64,000 bases of DNA from Ottelia alismoides. Taxonomy: Eukaryota > Streptophyta > Magnoliopsida > Alismatales > Hydrocharitaceae. Made by a program: the position numbers and the translations under genes. The stretch covers positions 992,001 to 1,056,000 of the forward strand of contig JAZKJV010008883.1 of the NCBI GenBank assembly GCA_037367405.1, read 5' to 3'. The notes under the pieces were generated by a model. It had not been told where the DNA came from and did no database searches. It saw only the letters and a list, made by a program, of their open reading frames with translations. Shown here piece after piece: positions 1-9,980 of the stretch. Each line of letters starts with the position of its first letter. Position 1 is the first letter of the stretch.

Positions 1-173
1 AAATCCATATAATAATAACACAATAATAGGATTATATAATATATATTATTTAGAGTCAATTATTTACAATGCATAAAAACACAATTAATGTTAATTGTCC
101 TTGAATCTTGGTGATAAACTTAAGCAAGAGAGATGATAACAATATTTAATAGTGATAAATATGAGATTTATTG
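1..173 (-). mobile_element. End fragment of an AT1-type Athila/Tat-like LTR
   Basis: This AT-rich stretch closely matches 63560-63726, the end of the AT1 5' LTR, and in part 5690-5820. In minus orientation it is the beginning of an LTR. The boundary at about 173 is set by comparison with 63726: both copies pass at the same base into the same RT-like ORF. The remainder of this LTR lies outside the window. It is not the other end of AT1 itself, whose 3' LTR remnant is at 5380-5820, so it belongs to a second, related copy. Confidence 0.65.
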
Positions 174-684
174 GAGGGTCACCAAAGCTGTTGACTTGAT
201 GCATTTACTTCCTTAGTTGCATGATCCACAATGAGCTTCTTTTACTGCAGTTTTGTATGGGTACTACCAAGCTCCTGTTTGGCTTAAGGACATGTCAACT
301 CACATAGATGGAACAAATTGCTACGTGGTTTTACAAAGGACTACATGGAGCTATTGAGGATATTGTAGTTTGTGTAGTCCCTTAATTTGGTGATCTTCAA
401 TGGCTGGTGGCGTCACTAACCGTCAGACTTGGTGGCTCATGTCTGCATTCATCTATTGAGGTTTCTTCATATGCTTTGGTGACCTCTAGAGCTCGATCTT
501 GGGTGCTTCAAGACCATATAGATTCTGATTTTCTAAATGCTTTAGGAAGCCTACATTTTACACTTTCATTGTTGTGAACTCTCATGTTTTAAATATAGAC
601 ATGATTTTGTTAGGGATAACCTTTATGATGTACTCAGACATGTTGGGGTTACTTCAAAGAAAGAAGTATCTGTGATTTTTCAAG
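174..684 (+). pseudogene. Degenerate plant RT-like ORF, C-terminal (post-RT) fragment
   Basis: Translation with frameshifts gives a run resembling the region after the RT domain in a widely amplified family of plant RT-like proteins. Readable pieces are LLFGLRTCQ (about 268-297), GAIEDIVVC (348-374), FGDLQWLVASL (387-419), SRARSWVLQDHI (487-522) and RHDFVRDNLYDVLRHVG (about 596-650). Stops and an internal deletion after the QDHI segment show it is dead. The YxDD active-site part is not present, since an LTR joins the ORF just upstream. A second copy begins at 63727. The family assignment is from memory of conserved motifs; I am sure of the resemblance but not of a formal family name. Confidence 0.6.
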
Positions 685-840
685 TGCATGTGCCAAATTC
701 CTCATTTTCAAGTGCAATGACATCAAATTGCATGTTGGTTTCACTGGAAATTCTGAGAAAGAGCCACTATTTCTTTTTCTAAATAGATAAAAATGTAATG
801 GATATATGAGTTGGTAATTGATCCAGTAAATTTGATTAAA

Positions 841-1275
841 TTAAAAAGGTATGGTTGTTCTCTATTCACTGTATGACAAATTCAAATTTAAAAAGGTTTG
901 TCTGTGCTCTGATTACTGTATGAATTTAAATTTTATACATGTCTACTGTATGAAAAAATTAAAATTTAAAAAGGTGTATCTAATTACTGTATGAAAATTT
1001 AAATTTTAAAAAGATTTATCTGATTACTATTTGAAAAATTAAATTTTAAAAAAGTCTATCTGATTACTATGTGAAAATTTAAATTATAAAAAGGTCTACT
1101 TGATTACTTTATAAAAATTTAAAAATTAAAAAGGATTATCTGATTACTGTTTGAAAGTTTAAATTTTAAAAAGGTCTATCTGATTACTGTTAAAAAATAA
1201 AAAAGGGGTCTGCTCTGATTACTGCTTAAGGATTTAATTCAAAATTTTAAATTAAAAAGTCCGTTATTTACTGCT
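841..1275 (+). repeat. AT-rich degenerate tandem repeat in TK0 LTR
   Basis: About ten imperfect units of roughly 40-45 bp. Each has the core TCTGATTACTGTATGAAA followed by an ATTTAAATTTTAAAA block. The same array lies at the equivalent place in the TK1 5' LTR (34540-34975), so it is a fixed part of the LTR. Confidence 0.85.
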
Positions 1276-3404
1276 TAAAGCCTCAATATATTTTTTTTAA
1301 AAAATCGTATGCACTATTAAGGATAGTTTTTTATGTATTCTAGTAGGTGGAATAATTATCTTAACATTTCAATTGTTGTATCACATAAAATTTTAGAGGA
1401 CATATTTGTCAAGGTCTCAGGAATTTCATCTTCTTTTACTATCTAATATTCTTTCTAAATATTTTTCCATTGGTCGAGCTTGAACTTAGATCAAATTTAA
1501 GTGCTATCTGACCATACTTGTCTCTTAGTATTCCTTTGAAAGATTTGAATACACACCTATCCATGCTAAATTATATATGTATATATATGTGTATATCTCT
1601 TGCTATGCCTGATATGTCTTATTCATGCCTAATGTTGTGTTATATCAAAAAAAATTTATTAGACATCAAATTGTTCAAGAAATTAACTATTTAATATTTT
1701 CCTATTCCAAAGCTATCATAATTGGATTTTGATGGTATCATAATTTCATTATAAGATCCAAATCTAATGAATAGTGTTAACCCTAATGATTTTATAGATA
1801 AGAAAAATCAAGAAATCTTGCATCAAACTGAACTTTGAACAACTTCCGATCTCATGAGCTTAGTGAAGAGATTTATGAATATTAATACTCTTCTCTTATG
1901 AAGTCAACAAATAAATTCCTAAGATCGATATTAATAATAATCCTCAACTAAGTTGATCCTTGAGTATAATCTTTTATTTACATATGTTACAAAAGATAAG
2001 TTGTAACAAATACCAAGATTTGTCAGTCATCTATCAGAGAGACTGAGAAAGGTTTGAGTAGTCAAGAAAGGAATGGAAATGGTGAAGCAATGATACTTAT
2101 AATCAAGAGTGCCAGTTGGGATGACCTTACTCCTAACTGTGCGAGGGTGCGGCCGCCATCAAACGGGCGGAGGAAAGGAAGCTCAGTTGGAGTAGCGGCC
2201 ATCAAGTGTGTGGTCTAGGATCCTAGTCCTTTTCGTGATTTTTAGCAAGCTCGTAGTGTTTTTATGCCTCATTGAGATTTCGACTTTTGACCAGTTCTGA
2301 TGACCCTCTGTTTTAGGAAACCTAGGCTGGAGGTCCTTCGATTTTAGTTTTTCTCATGAGCTCATTTGCCCGTACCGGTCAGATCAGTTTCTAGAGTGAC
2401 TTTTCTGGAGAGTTTCTCTCACCCATCTCAGTGGCGTACTTTTGAAGTAGACATATCTCTCTAATAGACTGCACTTCCACTTAGAGGGTGAGACGGAAGG
2501 GTCTCTCAGGAGACTTCTCACCATTTGAGTTTTGGTTACTATTTCGCCAATAGGCTTGACGATTGCTATATCTGAGTTCAATTACAGTGAGTTGGCTAAA
2601 AGATGAGATTAAATACAATTGAGTTGATGAAAGTTAAGATCAATTACAGTTGAGTTGATTACAATTAAGATTGCTACTAGAATTATCAATTATCATAAAT
2701 CCTTAATCATCATTTATTCATTGGATCCCATAATTTCTACTATGAGTGATAAGATAAGCTAGTGGACGTGTTGGAAACTTAGTTAGGATGCATTACACTC
2801 CACTGCATGCCTATGGAGGCACCCAACCCTAAGGTATTTTTCACACCCTAGTGTCATAGTATGAGGTCAACCTCAGACCAAGACCACAGACTATTCACTA
2901 GACTTGAGAAGTGATACATAATTGAAGACCAGATCGAAGATTCATCATCATCAATACCAAGATCCATCAACCTTATCTTTAAGTGAAAAAGATTATATAT
3001 ATATATATATATGGATCATCAATTAAAATATATAATGGGGCATACATACAAAACAGCTTGAACCCCATTTATCATGCAAGTAGTTGTAAATTTTAAATAT
3101 CAATGTCTTTCTACTTGTTTTCTGTTGGACACATTAAATTACTTATTATTATTTTATCATGCTGGAATGTATACAATATACGTTGGCGTCCTCTTGTTCC
3201 TTGCATGTTTGACCAACAAAATGCCTGCGTCGCAGTAGCTGATTGATGATACCGAGCATCCGCTGTTATATCAGACGGTACAATTGTTAAATATTTATTA
3301 TTTCTGTACAGTTGATAAATGTATAGATGTTTTTCTTTTCTTCTGTCACTTTTTGGAAATACATTTACATAATGTAATATTCTCTTTTGTTACATTATAT
3401 ATAT

Positions 3405-3737
3405 GGGGTTAAGGAGCCTCCAACCGAGAGTGCAGGGAACCCTCTCCAACCGGGTCCTCCATCGTCCGATCCAAAGGCAATCAACGGTGATGCTGCACTC
3501 CCCTCCTCCCCTTTGCCCCGCCAAATTTTCCCTATTGCATATCATCACCCCCGATCCATTCCCCCCCGCTCTCAGTTGCCAGCGCCCTCCCTCGTCGTCT
3601 CCCAAGCCCTACAGTCCCACCTGGAAATCCCGTCGGCTCCCTCCCCTCCCTCCCCCGTCGCGGCGACAACACTTCGGCAACCACTCTGCTGCACATCGAC
3701 CTCGCCCACCGTGCCACCTCCGGGTAAACACCCCCTC
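3405..3737 (+). repeat. Left terminal inverted repeat of the MULE
   Basis: It matches the reverse complement of 4846-5178 with only scattered differences, ending inside the shared GGGTAAACACCCCCTC. The sequence is strongly C-rich on the plus strand, unlike the AT-rich LTR around it. Confidence 0.85.
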
Positions 3738-4845
3738 TAATCTCAACGCCTTCCTCTTTGAGCGAGCCCTAAGGTCGCAACCCGGAGCCCCATCCCCTCT
3801 CCGTCTCTTGATCTACCAAGGGTGTGCGCGACCATCCCAAGTCCTCGAAGGTTGTATCGCTCAGCTCCAAACCCGTGCTCCGTCGCTTCCAGTGCCGGAT
3901 TGCCGAATTCCGTCGTTCGATCAAAACCGTTGGCTCGCACAGTTCTATGTCTTCCAGTGCCAAACTTCACCCTTGTTTCCTCGTGCTTCTCCACCTGCGC
4001 ACGAGACAACCTTCGGCGTTACGCAAGCCCCATCCGGATTCTACAAACGTCATAGCTTTTGGTCATACATATATTTTATTTGTCCTTGAGTAGGTTGCCA
4101 ATAGGGATTTGTCATAGATTGGAGTGGATGAAGCAGATACTTTTTTGGTTTCCAGGAGGAGATAGAAGAAGTATGCAGAAAACGAAGGGAGAGGGAGCAA
4201 ATAAGCATCTGGCCAAAGCAGATAAGCAAATGCGAAAAAATGTAGATGCCGATGAAGAATGCAGAGAAGTAAATTGATGGAATGGAGAAGCGGCTTGCGA
4301 GAATCGGGAATCATATTTTTTATTTAACCCTTGTATTTACAATTGCAATATTAGTTGCAATAGTCAATGTTATGTGATGTTACCACTTCATTTTCTTCGA
4401 GATTATGACAATGCATACTATGATCCAGGCCAAGTTATGTGCACATTGTATTAATATGTCAATGTTTGGTGCTCTTCTTGCATTATGCAATCCTTGTGTA
4501 ACAGATTTCGATGGTCGTTTGTGATCAATTCTGAATAAGCCATCATGGGTTATAATAATAGAAATCGAATCCAAAAAGTCTTCATCTATGACATCCTGAG
4601 TCATTTTCCTCAATTCTTCAATTGTCATTTACCTAAAATATACAATAAAAAATGAAACTAAGAATACGAGAATACAACATGAAAAATTGGACATAAGCAC
4701 ATCAAGTAAAGAAAACTGGGAAAGTATGGAGATCCAACAACCCCTCTCTATTTAATTCTGAAATTGTCAAGGAGGACCACCACATTCTCGTAGCAGAAAA
4801 TGTGGAATAAAATATACCAAAGTATGCGGAAGCCGAAGGGAGGGG
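3738..4845. other. Unique interior of the MULE, no recognised gene
   Basis: About 1.1 kb between the TIRs. 3740-4060 is GC-rich with open frames in several phases; 4060-4800 is AT-rich. A short block near 4170 (AAGTATGCAGAAAACGAAGG) resembles 4821-4841, just inside the right TIR, suggesting an internal duplication. It could be captured host sequence (a Pack-MULE), but I recognise no protein. Confidence 0.4.
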
Positions 4846-5178
4846 GAGGGGGTGTTTACCCGGAGGTGGCACGGTGGGCGAGGTCGATGTGCAGCAGAGT
4901 GGTTGCCGAAGTGTTGTCGCCGCGACGGGGGAGGGAGGGGAGGGAGCCGACGGGATTTCCAGGTGGGACTGTAGGGCTTGGGAGACGACGAGGGAGGGCG
5001 TTGGCAACTGAGAGCGGGGGGGAATGGATCGGGGGTGACGATATGCAATAGGGAAAATTTGGCGGGGCAAAGGGGAGGAGGGGAGTGCAGCATCACCGTT
5101 GATTGCCTTTGGATCGGACGATGGAGGACCCGGTAGGAGAGGGTTCCCTGCACTCTTGGTTGGAGGCTCCTTAACCCC
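4846..5178 (-). repeat. Right terminal inverted repeat of the MULE
   Basis: Inverted copy of 3405-3737. The outer end reads CCTTAACCCC, followed by the duplicated TATATATAT. Confidence 0.85.
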
Positions 5179-5379
5179 TATATATATATATATATATGAA
5201 ATTAATGAAATGCAATTTGGTGGCACTTCTTATTGGACATGTGGTTGTTATATGATTCTAAATGTCAAATGCGAAATACAAAAAAAATCCCTTGAATTTC
5301 ATGTTGTCGAATGCGATCATTATTGAATGTAATACCGTGAATGCCGTGTAAACGGGTACTCAGATCCGAGGACCACACA

Positions 5380-5820
5380 CCCAATAGAATATTTAGAAAA
5401 ATTTATAAATACTAAGAAATCCGAAAGAATTAGCTAGGATGAGAATTAGAAAATGTATTGAACATAAAAGTTGTAGATCTCGATGAGATCTACAACTTTC
5501 ATATGAAATCAGTGAGATTAGAAGTCATCTAAACATAGATAAAAATTAATTACATATTAAAACAATAGAAACCAATTTTCTTTTTATTTTCTTTTGTCAT
5601 TTTTTATTTTTTCGAATTAGGTTTTATGTTAAATTATTTATATACTAATTTTTATTTGATTTTTACTAATAAATAAATACATCGAATAATAACACAATAA
5701 TAGGGTTATATAATATATATATATATATATATTTGAGTTAATTATTTACAACACATAAAAACACAATTATTATTAGTTGTCATTGAACTTGGTGATAAAC
5801 TTAAGCAAGAGAGATAATAA
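5380..5820 (-). mobile_element. AT1 3' LTR remnant
   Basis: Matches 63251-63690, the U3 part of the AT1 5' LTR, including the conserved hairpin (here 5467-5499). The last 25-50 bp of the LTR and the PPT are missing at 5820, where the element interior starts abruptly. The left part of the LTR is replaced by the TK0 LTR. Confidence 0.7.
5467..5499 (-). repeat. Conserved LTR hairpin, perfect copy
   Basis: Two perfect 15-bp arms, AAAGTTGTAGATCTC and its reverse complement, separated by GAT. The loop trinucleotide gives orientation: GAT in minus-strand elements, ATC in plus-strand ones. This is the most intact of nine copies in the window, all inside AT-family LTRs. Confidence 0.9.
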
Positions 5821-6219
5821 GGAAAATGGGATTGTGTCATTCTTTTTCTTTTTCTCTCAGTGGAACAAGGTTTCTCTCAAGTGCCAATACTCAACATATT
5901 CGTATATTTTTAATGTCAATCAATGTGTCCGTCAAAAGAGATTGAGACGTGCGTACTTGTTTTCCTGAGAATACACCAGGGTGCATCTTTTTAAAATATC
6001 TAATATACTTGCACCCAGACTTGTAGCGCTAACGATGCAGAGCCTTTTTTGATGTACTAACCTGACTCAAAAAAGCCTAAGATTCGCTCCAAGTGGACAC
6101 TTGAAAGTTGGGAGCGCCCTCCTTGAATGTAAGCCCATATGATGTAGCATTGTAATGTAATGAACTTCTCAAAATTTTTGTCATCATTTTTTTCTTTTTT
6201 ATCATTTTTTGTGAGGGAA
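5821..6219 (-). mobile_element. AT1 interior, PPT-proximal part
   Basis: Matches 17396-17790 in AT2, and, inverted, 27540-27890 in AT3 and 46820-47160 in AT4 (shared landmark GATGCAGAGCC near 6035). No coding capacity. It stops at the left TSD of solo LTR AT5 and resumes at 9981. Confidence 0.75.
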
Positions 6220-8842
6220 TGACGTGTCGCGAACATACCCTCTTTAATTAATGTGAATTATCGTTTAAATTTTGATGTGTCATTTTGTTGTAGGCGGGAA
6301 TTCAGAATCAATCAAGAAATAACCACAATAATTTATTCAATTTTTAGTCGATGTGGTTTTATCTTTATTTTACTTGAGCAAGTCCTAAGGCCGAACTTAA
6401 AGAGGCAAAGGAACAACCTAGAATTTTTTCTATCAAAGTTTGTGCACGATTTTGGAGGTGGTATTTTTTGGTATTTTTAATGCAATTTTGGGATGCAAAA
6501 TTCAAATGCTACCAATTTTAGGGACTAAAATGCAATTTTAGTCAAACGATGTCCAAAAATTACAAAACTTGGTTGTGATTTAAAATATTGTGAAATGAAC
6601 ACACTATTTATTTTTGGAATTTGTGGATGCAGGATAAATATTTTATAAATTTATGAATATAAACAAAGTGAATTTCGATAATTAATTATAATAAATATTA
6701 AACCTATTCATTTTCAAGAGATAAAATTATCTAAAATGTAACAATAAATACAATATCCTAGAAAAATCTTAAACCTAAAAATGATGAGTTTAATTCCTAT
6801 TAAAAATTTAAAATTAAAATTTATAAAATGATTTTTATAGATCAAATCATGCATGCAAATACAATTCTTTTTGTGCACAATGTGAAATACAATTAATCCT
6901 TTAATCCTATGAATTTTTGACAGTTTTTTGAGCAGAGACTAATTCAATATGAATTTCCAAACACATATTGGGTAAAATTAGCAAAATTCTGTAAGAAAAT
7001 TAACTGCTAATTAACCATAAAGTATAAAGATTTAAAGAGCATGCAAATATATAAAGAATTAGTTGTAAAACATCACGTTAATTTTTAAATAATAAAAATA
7101 TGCAATAATGTAGCTCAAGTTACAGAAGGAAGTCAGGGGTCTAACTATAATTAGAATAATAAAAAATGTAGAAGCAAGACCTAAATGGAATTACCTAAAC
7201 TCAGGAGTGTGTGAGTGCAGAGCACGTGTGAACTACATGCCCCCAAGGCAGTTGGATCTGGAGGCGAATTGGGTAGGTTCTGGGGGGCTGAATGCAAGTT
7301 ACCCCAACGCATGTGCTCCTCATGTGCGTGGGGGACGCGAGCCTTGTGCCCGGCCTTGAGGGGCTGGCAGAGTAGGAGATGTCAGGAGCTCAGTGACGGA
7401 GGGGCTGAGTGACGGCTGAGGGTCGCAGCTGAAGAAATAATTCTCTGGCCGGAAGCGGAGCCGAGGCAGAGGGCTTCTGGACGAAGGCGGAGAGGTGCAG
7501 GTGGAGGCCGACACACGACCAACAGACGTCAGAGCAGGGGGCGAGAGTGCGACCGGAGTCGATGAAGAACTTTAAAGGATGTCGATGAAGATCTTGATGC
7601 CAACGGAGTCAATGAAGGCGAGGACGATGGTCGATGAAGGAGGTTGTCGCATTATCGAGGGCAAACCACAGTGGTCGATGACGTCGGTAGCAGTATGCGG
7701 AGCAGCTCGATGTTGTACGGTGGAGTGGAGGGCGAGTAGATGAAGCCACCCAGAGGCGGAGACGAGGGAGATGCGAGCCTCAGGTGAAGTCGATGAGGAG
7801 TACGGCTGGTGGAGGAGTAGAGCTTCGATGGAGGTGAGATGGGTCGATGACTTGAAGGGATCGTGTGATGATGGGTGATCAGATAGATGCGAGGGTGGAG
7901 CGTTGATCGAGCAAGAGAGGAAGAAATGAAAGAAGATGAAGGTGGAGAGGGGTAGAGTACCTGGAGGTACGGGGCTCGACGGCGTGAAATCTGAAGCGAG
8001 GGCATGCGCAGTGGCGCTGCAACGAGGAACAGAGTACCTCGGATCATTCCTAGCAGAGGTAGCTTCGTCAGGGAGAGGCGTTGTCACCGCCTCTTAAGAT
8101 TCCGGAGGAGAAAAGCTCGACGCTAGCGAATCGGTGAATGTTTTGGCAAAGGGCTGTGATGGTGTTTAAATAGCAGGAGGGGTCGATCAGAGATGGCAGG
8201 AGATCGACAAATTTGATTGATGGGGATCTGATTAGGGCGAGAGGATGGAAGAGGTTGGTGGCGGGAGAGATTGGTTCTAACAAGGGGTGATTGGAGGGTG
8301 AGTTGCGTGATTGAGGGTGGAGTGGCTTCGGTCAAATAGGGAGGTGGCAGAGATCCCGGAGGTGAGTGGCGACGAGGTCCGCAGGATGAAGGGGGAAGTT
8401 TGTTGGAAGGTGACGCACAGGTGTCACATCCGCGAAGTGCACACTAGCCTCTGTCTTTCTCACGTTTACCCCTTTGAGAATGCCGACCCAGTTACACAGC
8501 AGCTTCGCCACTGGCCTCTCTTCAGCCTGAGACTTCCGATGAACAAGAGTGAACTCGATGACTATGTTGGGTCTCACCTTCGACACCTCACCTGGAACCC
8601 CAACCCGCTAAGCTAGCCATAAGTCCGCAAACGACTATTTGCTTGGAAGCCTGTAGACTGTCGCTCACCTCCGATCTTTGATTGAGAATATATCTAGATG
8701 ATATAAGGTCTGTAGGACCTTTCCCCTTCCCACCTAGTAGGGACTGTTCGTAGGACCAGACTGCCTTCCTGCCCTCCACTAGCAAATGGGCAGTTCCCAG
8801 TCCGAACGACCGAGATCGGACGGCCCTGAATGTGTTGCGTGG

Positions 8843-8847
<5 letters not shown>

Positions 8848-8877
<30 letters not shown>
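8848..8877. repeat. (TA)n microsatellite
   Basis: About 15 uninterrupted TA dinucleotides in solo LTR AT5. It accounts for the isoleucine/tyrosine-rich open frames here. Confidence 0.9.
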
Positions 8878-8880
<3 letters not shown>

Positions 8881-8927
8881 AAATTTTTTAAAAGTAACTA
8901 AAACGAATGATAAAAAGCTCGAAAATG

Positions 8928-8965
8928 GGTGCCACGTGACGGCTCCAGGAGAGCCGCGTGGCACC
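8928..8965. promoter_or_regulatory. Paired G-box inverted repeat in AT5 LTR
   Basis: GGTGCCACGTG and the facing CGTGGCACC form a near-perfect inverted repeat around ACGGCTCC/GGAGAGCC. CACGTG is the plant G-box core. Equivalent pairs lie next to the hairpin in every AT-family LTR, so this is likely part of the U3 promoter; function is inferred. Confidence 0.6.
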
Positions 8966-9045
8966 TCCAAAAAATAGAAAATAAATTATGAAGATAAATC
9001 GAAAATAAATAGCAAATGACCTCAGATAGAAAAAGTTTCTTCACA

Positions 9046-9078
9046 AAATTGCTCGTCTCGACGAGATCTACAACTTTC
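9046..9078 (-). repeat. Conserved LTR hairpin in AT5
   Basis: The right arm GAGATCTACAACTTT is intact; the left arm carries about three changes. The loop is GAC. Confidence 0.8.
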
Positions 9079-9980
9079 ATGAAGAGACAAAACTAAAATC
9101 GATCATTTGGGTATCCTATGTACATAAAATGCCTTGATTTTTGGATTTTTCTAATTTTTTATTATTTTTAAACCAGATAAAAATCCCAAAAATATGAAAA
9201 AATGAAAGATAAATATTTACACATTAATCTATTTTTCAATTTTTTATTAATTAAAAAATAAAGAAATAAAATAAAATACGAAAATGATAACTTTTGTACA
9301 GATTGTTGGTAAAGACTCGGACTCAGTTAGTTTCTTTGATCTCAAGTTCATTTTGGATTTAGATTTTTGCACCATTTAATAAACCTTTTATCAAAGAAAA
9401 TAAATGAAAAAGAAATAAAATAAAATGAGTTAATTATGTACATAAAATATAGGTCAAAATTAGTTAAAATACGAAATGTACAAAAGAGGTCCAAACCTCA
9501 CCTTTCACATCTGAACTCTGATTCACTTGAACTGGTCTTTTTTTGAAGGTAATTGAATGTACATTAGTTCAAAAGTGAGTAGGATCAAATCTGACACTGG
9601 ATGAGGAAGATATCGAGGTTTTAGTCCGAGAATCCTGCAATTAGGGTTTGGATTTTGGGTCCACTTATTTAGGTTATTGATTTTTTTTTGTATTTTTCAT
9701 TTATTCTTGTTAGTAATATGTACACAATGGAGATGCTTCAGGTTATTTGGAGTTAGCATGAATTAGTTAAAAATTAGGGAAGTTAAGTTATTTTATCGGT
9801 TTGTTGGGTTGTGATTGTTGGCTTCTTATTTTATGCAATAATGGGTGATAAAATGCAATTATTATTTATACATGCATGAATGCTAATTATGCAGAATAAC
9901 GGATGCAATGCAGATGAATTTTAGGGATTTGAGCTTAATTCATGTCTTTTAGTGCGATGAATATGAGATTCATTAGGGAA

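Larger units (their letters stand above)
3405..5178. mobile_element. Non-autonomous Mutator-like element (MULE) with long TIRs
   Basis: A 1774-bp insertion in the TK0 LTR, absent from the matching place in TK1 (near 37111). It starts GGGGTTAAGGAGCC and ends with the reverse complement. The terminal inverted repeats are about 333 bp each. A perfect 9-bp duplication TATATATAT flanks it (3396-3404 and 5179-5187), though in low-complexity DNA. Nine-bp duplication plus very long TIRs is typical of MULEs. A hAT reading (TAGGGG end, 8-bp duplication) is possible but less likely. No transposase is visible. The GC-rich TIRs create several overlapping open frames with no recognisable domain. Confidence 0.75.
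685..5379 (+). mobile_element. Truncated Tekay-type LTR (TK0), split by a Mutator-like element
   Basis: 685-3402 aligns along its whole length with 34385-37110 of the TK1 5' LTR, and 5192-5379 aligns with 37112-37263, the LTR end. The first kilobase of the LTR (equivalent to 33369-34384) is missing, and the RT-like fragment abuts directly at about 684. The right end runs into CCCAA at 5380, the same base at which TK1 meets AT1 sequence at 63251. No internal domain of the element is attached, so this is a solo or deletion-derived LTR. The stretch has no credible gene. Confidence 0.8.
6220..9975 (-). mobile_element. Solo LTR AT5 (Athila/Tat-like), 3756 bp
   Basis: Bounded by a 5-bp duplication GGGAA (6215-6219 and 9976-9980). 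It begins TGACGTGTCGCG and ends GATTCATTA, a decayed TG...CA terminus. The AT1 interior is continuous across it when compared with AT2 17700-17830. Inside are the family landmarks in minus orientation: an AT-rich U5-like part (about 6480-7200), a GC-rich middle (7200-8800), a paired G-box repeat (8928-8965) and the conserved hairpin (9046-9078). Open frames in the GC-rich part resemble no protein. With no PBS, PPT or second copy it is best read as a solo LTR. Confidence 0.75.

Noticed and set aside
841..1275. CRISPR-like array
   Set aside because: Units are directly adjacent, degenerate and AT-rich, without unique spacers, in a plant LTR.
3403..4089. 228-codon open frame at the MULE left end
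   Set aside because: Produced by the GC-rich TIR; the overlapping frames on both strands are equally open, and the product is Pro/Ser-rich low complexity with no domain.
3403..5180. hAT assignment for the long-TIR element
   Set aside because: The 3' side reads TAGGGG with an 8-bp duplication possible, but 333-bp TIRs and a perfect 9-bp duplication fit Mutator better; low-complexity flanks leave some doubt.
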